Source of the DNA: Maratus speciosus
Lineage: Eukaryota > Arthropoda > Arachnida > Araneae > Salticidae
Reading direction: 5' to 3'
NCBI GenBank assembly: GCA_963932465.1
Contig: OZ010794.1
Span: forward strand, 443,177,502-443,241,501
DNA length: 64,000 bases
Part shown: positions 1 to 12,600 of the stretch, in pieces
Position numbering within the stretch: the first letter of the stretch is position 1
Layout of the letters: every line of letters starts with the position of its first letter
Notes under the pieces: model-generated
The model's database searches: none
What the model was told of the DNA's origin: nothing
Seen by the model: only the letters and a program-made list of their open reading frames with translations
Position numbers and translations under genes: made by a program

Positions 1-676
1 AAGTTTTTTTTTTTTTCTCCTTTCTAACAATTCAACTCCCCTGTATTTTTAAATGTTAGCTGGGAAGCTCCCCTTCTGGGGAAAACTTGAATTTCAAGCC
101 CTGATGTTCAAAGAGATATAGTTTTTGTAAATTATATTTCAATACATTTAAAATGTTTTAATGATGTATGAGACATGTTTGTAATTTATTGTTCTGAGAT
201 GGCGTTATATAAAGAAATAATTCACCATATAACTAAAAACATATCTAGTGCCGGATATCCGATCGGATATCCGGTCGGATATCCGAATCCGGCAGGAAAA
301 GGAGCTTCGGATATCCGGTATCCGATATCCGGCAAAATCAATATCCGGTGCATCCCTAGTTTTAAGTGTTCATCTTTGTTGTTTTGCTGATTACAGATCG
401 GCATCGGCTGATATGAAAAGCGGACGGATGGTTGGATGGTTTTGCGGACTGTGTCCTTGCTCTAAAAGTCATCAATTGATAATTATTAACAATGTATGAA
501 TTAATATTGATAATGCACCAGTGCATTAAACGGCTGAAAAAGATATTTTTCAAGAATATTCATGTTTTCTTTAGAATGTAATAGGTTAATTTAAGAAAAT
601 ACTGGTCATATTGAAGCATTGCTCTCAATCAATTTATCAATCAATCACCAACTGTTTACATAAACAAATTGCAGAG
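1..676 (+). other. Region upstream of the CRIPT start, including a palindromic hAT-like relic
   Basis: The 5' end of CRIPT transcription must fall here or further left. At 246-358 there is a short element made of overlapping GGATATCC palindromes. It ends CCGGTGCATCCCTA, which resembles the TAGGGATGCACCG ends of the hAT element at 17947. No target duplication is visible around it. In 360-676 I see no promoter motif I can defend. Confidence 0.5.
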
Positions 677-692
677 ATGGTTTGTGACAAAT
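677..692 (+). CDS. CRIPT: CRIPT coding exon 1
   Basis: Sixteen coding bases, ATG GTT TGT GAC AAA T, read MVCDK plus the first base of Cys6. The donor is a perfect GTAAGT at 693-698. The start is fixed by the family's invariant MVC(E/D)KC beginning. It is too short for ORF calling and was found by looking for the residues missing upstream of exon 2. The 5' UTR and promoter must lie within or before 1-676, and no clear TATA box or initiator can be assigned. Confidence 0.9.
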
Positions 693-3600
693 GTAAGTGT
701 TTCGTATAGTGTTGAATATTTATTTTTGTTATTTACTTAACCTCGATTTAAATAATTTAATATTTTCTGAGATTTGTAATTTAAGCAAAATATTATTCTA
801 TAATTAGGCAGGAATATAACTAACAGACAGTATCCAAATAAAGCTTTGACACAAACAACTTTTCTTGGTTATTCTGCCGTTTTCTTATACATTTATTCCA
901 ATGATAATTTGATTTCACTAATTATATATCTAGTATTTGAAGCAAATAGATTATAATCTTTTGGCCAATGGAGTGGGATATTCATTATTCATACCTTTCT
1001 TGGCTAAAAGCACTGGCCATAAAGACAAGGGACGTAGCCGTGTAAAATCAAAAATATTGTGGTCTATAAACACAAGTATTTACAGCAAAAAACTTTGGAA
1101 TAGATGTATTATAATCCCGCAACCTTTAAATTTAAGTTAAATATTATTCTATAATTAGGCAGGAATATGACTAACACAGTAGTATCCAAATAAAGCTTTG
1201 ATACAAACAACTTTTCTTGGTTATTCTGGCGTTTTCTTATACATTTATTCCAATAATAATTTGATTTCACTAATTACATATCTAGCATTTGAAGCAAATA
1301 GATTATAATGTTTTGGCCGATGAAGTGTGATATTCATTCCTTTCTTGGCTATAAGCACTGGCCATAAAGACAAGGCACATAGCCGTGTAAAATCAAAAAT
1401 TGTCTACAAACACAAGTATTTACAAAGAAACTTTTATTGAATTAAATCGGAACAGATGTCACAAGTTCCCCCCGACCGCCATCTTGGAATTCTTCTTGGC
1501 GTGAAAACCCCTTTTTTGCCAAGTAGTAAATGTCGCCAAGCACCGGTTTATACGCATGTTTTGGGTTAACGAAAATAAAATGTAAATAATAAACAAAATT
1601 CGCTAAACTGGCAATCAGTAATCCTTGTATGAGCGCTTTGCGCACATTTACCGAAAAAAAACACTGCCGAATTCAGCATTTCTCGCGGGATAGCATTCTC
1701 AAAATTCTGCCGTTCTTGTTTTGTAGCAATCTCAAAACGTAAAAAACTCTTAAAGCAGCAAAATATACATAAAAAACGAAACTCCCTAAAGTGGCAATCA
1801 GCAATAGTTGTATGAGCACTTCAGGCACAATTACCGAAAAAATAACATCGCCGAATTCAGCATTTTTCGTGGTATAGCATTCTCAAAATTCAGCTGTTCT
1901 CGTTTTGTAGCAATATCAAAATGTAAAAAACTCTTAAAGCAACAAAATGTACATAAAATTATCAACATACCTTAACAGACATCTGCTTTCTTGAAGCCTC
2001 CAGCACAAAATATCTCTCATAACACCGCCGTCATTTTCCAAAATGGGCTTAATACGCATTGACATGCTATAAACAAACCTCCCTTTCTTATCAAAATTTC
2101 CTCATATTTCTTAATTACTTCAGCAAGAGCGTTTAAACGGACTTCAGAAACTATAGTCAATGAAATACATCCAATAAATTTAACATAAAAATAAAAAGAC
2201 AACGATAGAACACAATACAGGATATCAAAATACATGCACAAAATTCTAAGCTTCTCAGGGGTTGCCAGAACACGACACATCACACGGGGTTTCCATATCA
2301 AGTTTGTCATATCCATAAACACCGCCAACACGACAGCAAAAAATCGCCAAACAATTCAAAACAACAACGGCTGAGGGAATATACGGCATCTATGCCATTA
2401 AATCTAATAAATCATGCGCATGCACGTACATATAACTCAAAAATCTATTGTATAAACGGTAATTAATAATGGAATTTGTGATTGTGGTACTCGTATTAAT
2501 CCCACTTTAAGACCATGAACTTTCATAAATTTAAAACTTAAAAGACATCAATAAATTACTTGTTGAGAAAGCTTATAAATCTATTGTCAGAATACACAAT
2601 TTTCCATATTATAAAGCTTTTCAACTGGTTGAAAATTATCAAAATATGTGATTTTTGAAGCAAAATGGTTATTGATTAGCTTATAAAATATTGATTGTAT
2701 CAGTACCTACCTAGCAATATTGTCGAAGTTCGTACAAGTAAATAATTTTTAAAAAATGATTCCTTTATCCACTTCTAAAAATTTCTGAAAATTATATTTG
2801 TATATTTATAAATGTTCTGTTATTTTGAGAATGGGATGCGATGGGTGTAATGCACTGCTAAAAATTTTCAACGATACTAAAACTTTTTTTTTTTTTAAGA
2901 AAAAAAATTATGGTCTCAAAATGGTTTTCACCCGAACCCACACTTGGATACAATATATTTTTGTAACTGACTTTAAAGAAAAGTCTGTTAACTGCTAATA
3001 TAACTATGATATAACTTATATTCCATGTTCTGGAATATAGGTTGTAACAGGGTGTCAGGCACTGATTTTTACAGATTTTGTTTGTTTTCTTCATCTAGGA
3101 TTAAAGCTTAATAATTTCACTTTTTAGGGTTCCGTACTCAAAAAGTAAAAACGGAACCATTATAAGATCACTCCTATGTCTGTCTGTCACAGCCATTTTA
3201 CTCGTAAACTATGGAACATAGAAAGTTTAAATTGGGGGAAGTAATAAAGATTATTGACCCACATATTTACAGATTATTAAACATTCACAAATATATTTAG
3301 GAAAAATGTAGAGGGACTAATTTAATTACATGAAAAAAAAAAAATTCTTTCCTTTGTATATCATGAAGGGTATCGTCTGAAAGCTTTTGCAACTCCAAAC
3401 TCAAAAATACATTTCTTTTAATTTTAGGTAGTATATTTTCAGAGATATCATCGAAAATGTAGTGCAAAAAATATGTTCTGCCACATCTATCTCCGGATTT
3501 ACTGAAACTAAAATTATGAAAAAATTAGAGGCAGTAGACGTTAATTTAAACCTTGCAGGAAAACAATAGCGATTACCCTAGGTCACATAATTTTTGAGAA

Positions 3601-6600
3601 ACAGTTCTGTTACGCACAAATTTAGGTTTGCGGGCATTCAGCAAAGGTGTTGAGGAGCACTGGAGGTACCTATCATAGCAGAAGTATAAAAGCATTGATA
3701 ATGATTTTCGAAAAAAATCGTCTGTAATTGTCAGTGCTGAATTAAGTTAATCATAAACTGATTAGTATAAGATTAAAAATAGAGTTATACAGAATAGCAA
3801 TATTTGATTTTATTTAGGCTTCATATCTCTTTGAACTTTTATGGTATAGAGGAGAGTGGGGAAGAATGGAACACTTTTTACAAAATTAAGAAAATCAACT
3901 ATGTTTGACACAAAAACAAAAATTTCAACTCATAGAATACAAATAGAAACACCTTTTAATCTCCCTGAACAATATAGAAACATAGCATGCAAAAACAATT
4001 TTATAATTAAAGAAATTGTAAGTTTCAAAATGTGTCCCTTACCTCCCCACTAACAGGGAGGTATGGGACAGCTATAAAACAAAATATGATAAGGCACAAA
4101 TAGTCTAGTCTCGGCTACATATACAGTCTAACAACGACTGTAGGTTGATAATGTCTGTGTCACAATATCAAATTCCAATATTTTCATTTCACCACTGGAA
4201 GCAAATATTCAGGATTGTCAGTCACAGATGACATTAAAAAATCATCAGTTCAATTTATTTACATATTGAAGTAAATGAATATATTATCTATGTTATAATT
4301 GCTATATTACCCTCTAAAAATATTTTCATATTAGCAATTTACATTCAGTTTATTAAAAAGAAGGAATTGGACTTATCCCATTCCTCCCTTTGCTGGCATG
4401 TCTCATTCCTCCCCACTACCATCTTTTACATTAAACTTGTTGCATAAAGAAAAATGCTGCTTTTAGGGTTAATTTAAATTATGGATAATATACTGTATAA
4501 TATTCTATAAATAGGGAAACTATTATATATATGCATAAACAAGTGATTAATATACAGAAAAGAAAGCATAAAAAGTATACAAAGAAAATTTACTTTTGAT
4601 TCTTGAAATAATCTTTTTCTTTATATAATTGCAAGCTTATGCAGATCAGCAAATTTTTCCAACTAAAGATTGGACTACTGTTGCTTCCTCTAGTGTGTGA
4701 TTGACGAAATGTTTAGAATGATACATAAAGAGAAAAGTCTACTGTCACATTTCTCCCACTGTTCCATTCCACTCCACTTTCCCCTACCCATTCATACTTT
4801 TCTAGTATATACGGATATACCTAACCCTACATTGTATAGTTTTTTACAAACTCTTATTATTCTTTTAGCAACAATTTTTAAAAATAATTCCTACATTTAT
4901 TGTACAGAACCCTTTGAGTGCAAGTAATGCTCACACTTGCCATTTATTTAAACATACATTTTCAATATCACTAGCGTGAGAAATATATTGCAGGTTATTT
5001 ATATAAATATTTTTTTATATTAACAGGCAGGGAAAATTGCAGCTTACTTCATATTTCTGCTAGTTGTGTGTAATATATTAAATTACAATTAAAGAATTTC
5101 TACTTTTCGTCTATAGTTTATGAAAATTACTTATTATATTAATGCTAATATTCTCTAATTATTTTTAATATGCAGTACATATTAGAATTCAATGAATTGT
5201 TTATCAGTTATTTTCATTATTATTGTGAAAATATATACTTCATTGTGTTTTTACTTTTAGCAAATTAGCTTTGTTCATAACACGATGAAAGCTAATTTTC
5301 ATAAAACTTATCTCAACAAAATTTGATTTTGTAACTCAAATGTTTTATAATTAAGATTGCATGTATTAAGTCCAATCGCTCAAAATACAAATTTAGTTTA
5401 TGCTTATATTATTCATAAACTTTAGAATTTAGAAGTAAAATTATATTTATATCACTAGGTGAAAAAAAGTTAGGCAAGGTCATTACTCCTGATCCCTGGA
5501 AAGCTGGTGCAAGAAACACAACAGGTATTTTTTTTTTTTTTTTTCCTTTTAAATGTATATCATTCTGGTTAAATGAAAAAAGTTAAATGTTTCTGATTTA
5601 GTTCCTATTTAAAAATCTCAATCAGTAAATATGCAACATTTTAACAATTTTTCCTTGTAACATTCTATTGGTTTTTTGTTGTTGATGTTTTTTTTATCAG
5701 GACTTTCCTTGAAATTAAATAGAGTCATTGAAATTACTAATTTTTGAAAACTAACACATAAAATAACTAAAATGTTTATTCTTGGATTTTTTTTTAAAAG
5801 GTTCTTTATTGCTAGTTTTGATAACATTATTAATATTTTTGCCATGTTTTCATTAAACGATTCAGTATAATTAAGTGTGTATACGTGTCTATTTATAAAA
5901 AAATACCTGAAAGGTTTTTTTGTTTTAAATGACCATCAAATTTGACATTTTAGTAAGACATATTACAGTCAACTCTGTGAAATCTGCACACTTAGGGACC
6001 GAGGGTTTTGTGGATTATACATTTTAGCAGATTATAGATTGTCCCTTTGTTTATATATATATTTTTTAAAGTCTGACTATAAATTAGGAACAACTATACA
6101 AGAATTACAATTACAATGGACAAGAAAAACATAAAGCAACATTGGTTTAACATATTTAATAATTAAGATTAAAGAAAAGTTAAATTATATAGAATTTTTA
6201 CCAATTATTCATGTTTTGGTTTGTTGTCAATAATTTTTTCCTGTAGTCTATGAACATTTATTACTTCTTGCTCCAAGATAACATTTTGTAAGTAAAGGAA
6301 ATTTAAATTTTTACATCCAATTTATATTTAAATATTTATTCATTGGAAAATTGATAATTGAAAAAAAAATATGTACCAAATTTAGCTTTTGAGTTAAAAT
6401 TTTACTAACAATTTTAATTGTTTACATTCCAACATGTAGTGCGGATAACAGATATTTGCGGATTTCAGAAAGTTGACTGTATTTTGAAATTTCATTTTTT
6501 ATTTTTTTTTATTTTTTTTTTATTATTATTATTTTTTTTAATACTTGTGTCCAGGGTTCGTTGATATATATCAATGGATATATATCTTGATGATATATAT

Positions 6601-9600
6601 CCGGTATTTATTTTCAAAATATCAAGATATTTGATATTTTCATTTGATATTTTCAGGATGTTTGATATTTTGTATATTTTACTATCTTTGATATTTATTT
6701 TCAAAATCTCACTGTGCATGATATTTTTTATATTCTCAGTCAAAATAAGTGTAGAAATTTTCGACTGTTCTGTAAATTATGTACTACACATCCAGGCCTC
6801 CCAAATGGTCCCCTTTATCCTCCCAAAGTCCCCTTTTATGCATTTTGGCCCCCTTAGTCCCCTTTCAGTGACTGAAAAAAAATTTACTAATGTGGAAAAA
6901 TTGCCGCAAAATGAAAAAAAACTAAAAATATAGCTAAAAGTTCAAAAATCATTGAGGGCAAAATTTACTATAGTGGGCTAAAGCATTGTAACTGGAATTC
7001 TTTAACGGATGTCAAAAAATCACCACAGAATGCAGACAAATTTTAAAAAATTCATTAAAAATTCAAAAATTGCAAAACACTACTATATTAAGCTTAAAAA
7101 AAAAAAATGCTGTATGAATTCTGAATAAATGTTATTGAAAAGATGACAACTTAATTAAACTGGTCTAAAAGATTGAAACCAGATTCCTTTTAAGAATTAA
7201 AAAATCGACGCAAAACTGTACTCTAAAAATCACACAAGAAATTGCAAAAAATTCAAAAATCACTGTGAAAATTCTGCATAAACTTCATTGAAAAGAGTAC
7301 AACATTTATTATATTGGGCTAAAAAATTTAAACTCAATTCCTTTTACTAATGTGAAAAAATCACAGAAGACAAAACTGACTATAGTTGGCTAAAACATTG
7401 TAACAGGAATTCTTTCACAAATGTAAAAAAAATCGCCACGGAACTTACATGCACACACACAGGCTAAAAATCAAGAAAAATTCAAATCGAAAGACGCAAT
7501 CACATATGGACAAAATTTATTACGTTATGTTTAGGGCTAAAAGTTTGATACCATATTCCTTTTATGAATGACAAAAAATTGCCACAAATTGCAAAAAAAA
7601 AAAAAAAAGTCTGAAATTTACAAAAAAATTAAAGAAGGCTGTTCATATTACGGAAAAAAAAAATATTTAAAAAGGCAAAAAAATTATTACATATAGTCTA
7701 AAAAAAATAGAAAAATGATTCCTTTTATTATGTGAAAAAAATCACTCTGAAACATGAAAGACCTTGAGAGTATTAATCATAACTTATTTTTCAAAACTGT
7801 GTTTTATCTGTAGAATTATATTATTTTAAATAATGCTTCTGTTGCAGTGAAACTTATATATTTGTGAACGGATATATTAGTTTACAGTGGTGAGAGGGTT
7901 AAATGGGTGTTTAAATGTGCAGTACTTAATGAATTTAAACTTAAATGATGAAACAATTTATTACTTTTTCTGTAAGTTTATATTATGCATACTAGTTGTG
8001 CTTTGCTGAAGTTATTTAATTTTACACGGTTTTACTGGCTGGTTAAGTTTTAAGTGTATTTTAAAAGTAACTATCCTATTAAGAAAGGTCTCTTTGTGCA
8101 TTTTGGCATTAAATAAGTCGTCTTTTCCAGGCTAGTATTTTCTAGTATCACAAGCTAGTATCACACAGGCTAGTATCACAATCAATATCGAAGTTAAATT
8201 TGCAGTGCTCAGAATCGGAACTTAATTTTGAGTTTGAAGCAATTTTAGTCCATTAAATTTTGTTCTAAATCTTGAAGCAATTTTAGTCCATTAAATTTTG
8301 TTCTAAATCTTGAAGCAATTTTAGTCCATTAAATTATGTTCTAAATCATCATTAAATGATCATTAATTAAGTACGAATAATAAGCCCTAGTTACGTCCAC
8401 TAATAACCATATCACAATATATATTCCAAACGGAAAAGTAAAATATTTATTTGCTTAAAAGACGTTACTAAAAACATTAAAACTAAATTAAAGCCTATAT
8501 TGACATGTTTCAACTCCTTCACTGAATCATCATCAGAATGTATAACAGAAAATTTTCTTTTATACATTCTGATGACGACTCAGTGAAGGAGTTGAAACAT
8601 GTCAATATAGGTTTAAAATTTACTTTTAATGTTTTTAGTAACATCTTTTAAGCAAATAAATATTTTACTTTTCCATTTGGAATGTATATTGTGATATGAT
8701 CATTAAGTTTCATTTGATCATTAAATTTCATTATAGATACATAAAAATGTATATGGCTAATCCTTAGTTATAAAAGTGTATTTATTTAAGTTAAACTTAC
8801 TTAAACAATTTCAGCATGAAAACGTTTTTCCTTAAAGGGAATTTGACATAAAATCATAATTTTTTTTAAATTTCATGTTGTTGCCAACCAGCGATAAGTC
8901 ACCAAGAAAATGCAATTTTCATTATTTTTTTATGGATGCTATATCGAGGTATCAACGTAAATTTTTTTAGATAAACATATATATCCACATGAGAAGATCG
9001 TTCAGTAATTTTTAAAAAAATTTCTGAGTATGCATGTATAGAGAGCTTCCTTGTCAGTGAGTTTTGATAATTAAAAAATGTAAATTTTACTGTTTGACTT
9101 GTTAAAGCATAGAGAAAGTTTTTCTAAATATAACTTATAGAACCTGAGGACTATATAAAAATTTTAATTTTGAAATTTCCTAAAGAAAAAAAAATTTTTG
9201 ATGCAAATTCATTTTCATAAGATGAAGAACAACATTTGAAAAATTCTTGCAATTAAAACTGTGCATGTAAAATTAACAGTTTAGGAATCTATTAAATAAG
9301 CAACATGAATACTTAATTCATAATACATTTTTTTACTAAATAGGTGCAAGTATATAGGAAGTTTTAAAAACATTTAAAACTATACAAGATGTTAAAAACA
9401 TTTGTGTCAGAAGATGTTAAAATCCCTAGTGCTTTCAACTAAACATTAACCATCATCAGGGGAACTGCTGCAACCTGAAAGACATACGCTGGTTGCATCA
9501 GGCTTCAGCAGTTCCCCTAATGATGGCTAATGTTTAGTTAAAAGTGCTAGGGATTTTAATATCTTCTGACACCAATGTTTTTAAGATCTTGTATCGTTTT

Positions 9601-12600
9601 AAATGTTTTTAAAACTTTCTATATACTTGCACCTATTTACCAAAAAAATGTATTATGAATTAAGTATTGGTGTTGCTTATTTATTTCATTAAGGTGAAGA
9701 TATAGAGAACTTGAGATATAGAGTTTCTATATATATATTAAGGAATTTGTTAGTCAATGATAAGAAGCAACACTCTGTATATGTGTAACTTTCATTTATT
9801 TATTTATTTTATTCTTATTTGTTCCTGTAGAAGGGGGAGGCAGAAAGATCAATGAAAACAAAGCATTGACTGCTAATAAAGCTAGGTAAATAATTACTTT
9901 TTCTTTGATTCTGTGTCTTATTCTGTTATTCATTAAAGCAAATAGTTCATGTTTTTTTCTTTTATAACAGTTAATGTATCTTTTAAGATTTAAAAAATAC
10001 AAGGTTTTCATGGAGTTAGAAAATTTTAAAATCCTACCACGGAATTTAAAGGCAAAGTGAGCTGTTGCTCGTATTGTCAAAATGCTAGCCCAGCTATTTT
10101 GGTACCTGATGAAGAAATACTAAGTTCTTTAAAAGCTTGTTGTACTTTTCTCATTTTTTTTGTTATGCTTTTTTAACAAAATTCTTTCTTTTATATTTAC
10201 TGAGCAGATCATTTTATAAAGTTTCATTGTAATTTTTTTTTCTTTGTGTAAATATAAGAAATTTACACTTGCACCAGTATGGTGACAAAACATTCTAACA
10301 ATAAATGCATAAAATTTAAAATGATAAAAATTTAATTTTCAACATTTGTTATACATGATATTGTAACATTGCATTTCTAGTACTTTAAATGATGTTTGTA
10401 CTTAAGACATTTAATCTTAAAATACGATGAAATTAAGAATACGGTTGTTTACTTTTTATTTTGATTTTAAAGAGATGAACAGTTTTGTTAAAATATGTTC
10501 TAGAGAAATTATTTTTTGGTAATAAACTGAAATAATGAAACAAAATACAAGCACAGTTGAACTTGGTTAATAAAAGAAGTAAGGAAATTATAAAAGCCCT
10601 CGTGTTAACCATTATTTCTAAAGATAATCAAAATCTTAAAAAACCACATAATTAAATTAATTACTTCTTTTAAATGCTTTAATCAGCTCAATGCTAAAAT
10701 TAACTTAATATCATAAAATTAACATAAAATATTCAGTCTTATTTTTGTTGAGTATCATTTACTCTAGACAAATCTTTTCCGTGGTACTGAAATCAAAGCC
10801 TCTAAAGAACTAGTAATTCCAAAGGTCATGACGTAGGCCTGGGCCTTAAATTGATTTAAAGCTTACATCGGAAATCCGATTTAACCATTGGTCATAAATC
10901 GATTTAAGCTAAAATCGGAAATCGTGATTTAGCTAATGTCTTAAATCGCGATTTAGCCATTATCTTAAATCGCGATTTAGCCATTGTCTTAAATCGCGAT
11001 TTAGCCATTGGTTTTAAATCGATTTTAAACAAAATACTGATTCAGAGCTAACATCGGAAAACCGATTTATCTACTTTGATGTATCTACACTTACATGGCA
11101 AGCTGGTGTTAAATCAATTTAGGAGGAACCGATTTAAGCAAACATTGCAAGTTTCAATGCTTTCCGATTTAAGAAAAACAAGGCAAGCTGGTGTTAAATC
11201 GATTTAGTAGGATCCGATTTAAGCAAACATCGCAGGCCTCCATGCTTTCCGATTTAAGAAAAAGACCATTTAAGAAAAACAAGGCAAGCTGGTGTTAAAT
11301 CGATTTAGCAGGATCCGATTTTAAAAAACATCGAGCCTCAATCCTCTCCGATTTAAGAAAAAGGCGATTTAAGAAAACAATGATTTAAGTAAGAATTGAT
11401 ATTTATTTATTTATTTTCTAAACAAGATTCACAGTTTACGAGATTGGAATGTGTATTTTTCAGAAATTAAGAACTTATATAGTGGAAAGTTGAAAGGAGT
11501 AAAGTAATGTTTAAATCTTAAAATCCAAATTCTCGAATTTCAGTTTATATGCTAATGCAATCTTTTGATGAAAAATTAAGTTTTCAGATATTTGAATAAT
11601 ATTGCAATATGTATTTTTTATTTTCCGATATTCTGTAATTAATTAAAATGTTTTAAAGTAGAATCCTGCATTATTTCAAAAGATTGTTTTCTTGAAATTC
11701 ATTCAGCATTTATAGATTAAAAATAATAATAATAAAGTTTTATATTTAAAATCCAAACTCATCGGCTTGCAGTTTATACTTTTAGGCATTTTTATGATGA
11801 AAACTTCATTTTTTACATGTTTTAGTAATATTTTAACATTTATTTTTTATTTTCTATTATTTTGTAATTAATGAAATTATTTTAAAGCATAGTCATGCAT
11901 TGTTTTGGGTATCACTATTTGGCCGTGATCCATATGAAATATTTTTCTTTTACGAATATATTTTTTTTCCTGAAATTGATTGAGTATTTATGGTTGGAAA
12001 AAAAAGAATAAAGCTTCATATTTAAAATCCAAATTCATCAAATTTCAGTTTTTATTTTTATGCATTCTTTTAATAAAACATTCATTTGTCGCATGTTTGG
12101 GTAATATTTTAATACATATTTTTTATTTTCTATTATTCTGTAATTAATTAAAATATTTTTAAATAGTCATGCATCTGGTTTGACATCCGATTTCAATGCT
12201 AACCATGCGGATTGAGAATTGACTCAATTGACCATGCGGATTGACTGAAATTGATTCACTATTTATATCCAAATTCATCCATTTTTAGTTTATATTTTTA
12301 TGCATTATTTTTATGAAAAATTAATTTTCATATGTTTGGGTATTATGGGAATATTTTAGTTTTAATTTATTATTATGTTGTAATTAATTAAAAATACTTT
12401 AATAAAGTTCTGTAATGAGTCAAGTAACAGCAGAATGAGGGAGGGGTGGAGGAGGCATTCATTAGATTTTTCTGCAGATCTGCGATTTTCTGCTTTTTTG
12501 ACATTTTGTTATTAAAAAGAGATTATTTTAAGATTATATTTTATTACTAATCTTAAAGGATGGCAACGGCCGCAGAAAAAAATTCAATCTCAGTAATGTC

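Larger units (their letters stand above)
693..5458 (+). other. CRIPT intron 1 (4766 bp)
   Basis: The intron starts GTAAGT and ends in TATCACTAG. It holds a 350-bp tandem duplication (781-1437), a duplicated minus-strand ORF segment (1442-1960), the GGTTCCGT repeat (from 3126) and a GTGGGGAAG-type inverted-end repeat (3848-4790). In 1961-3125 and 4791-5458 I see only AT-rich sequence with no recognisable gene. Confidence 0.85.
5525..9830 (+). other. CRIPT intron 2 (4306 bp)
   Basis: The intron starts GTATTT and ends GTTCCTGTAG. It contains a TIR element (5966-6479), a block of degenerate subrepeats (6880-7750), a 38-bp triplication (8234-8347) and two foldback elements (8408-8698, 9293-9683). 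The second foldback ends about 150 bases before exon 3. In 8699-9292 I see nothing recognisable. Confidence 0.85.

Noticed and set aside
6574..6933. 119-codon open frame rich in Ile and Phe
   Set aside because: It is produced by the GATAT-rich repeat; the sequence is low-complexity and has no splice or start context.
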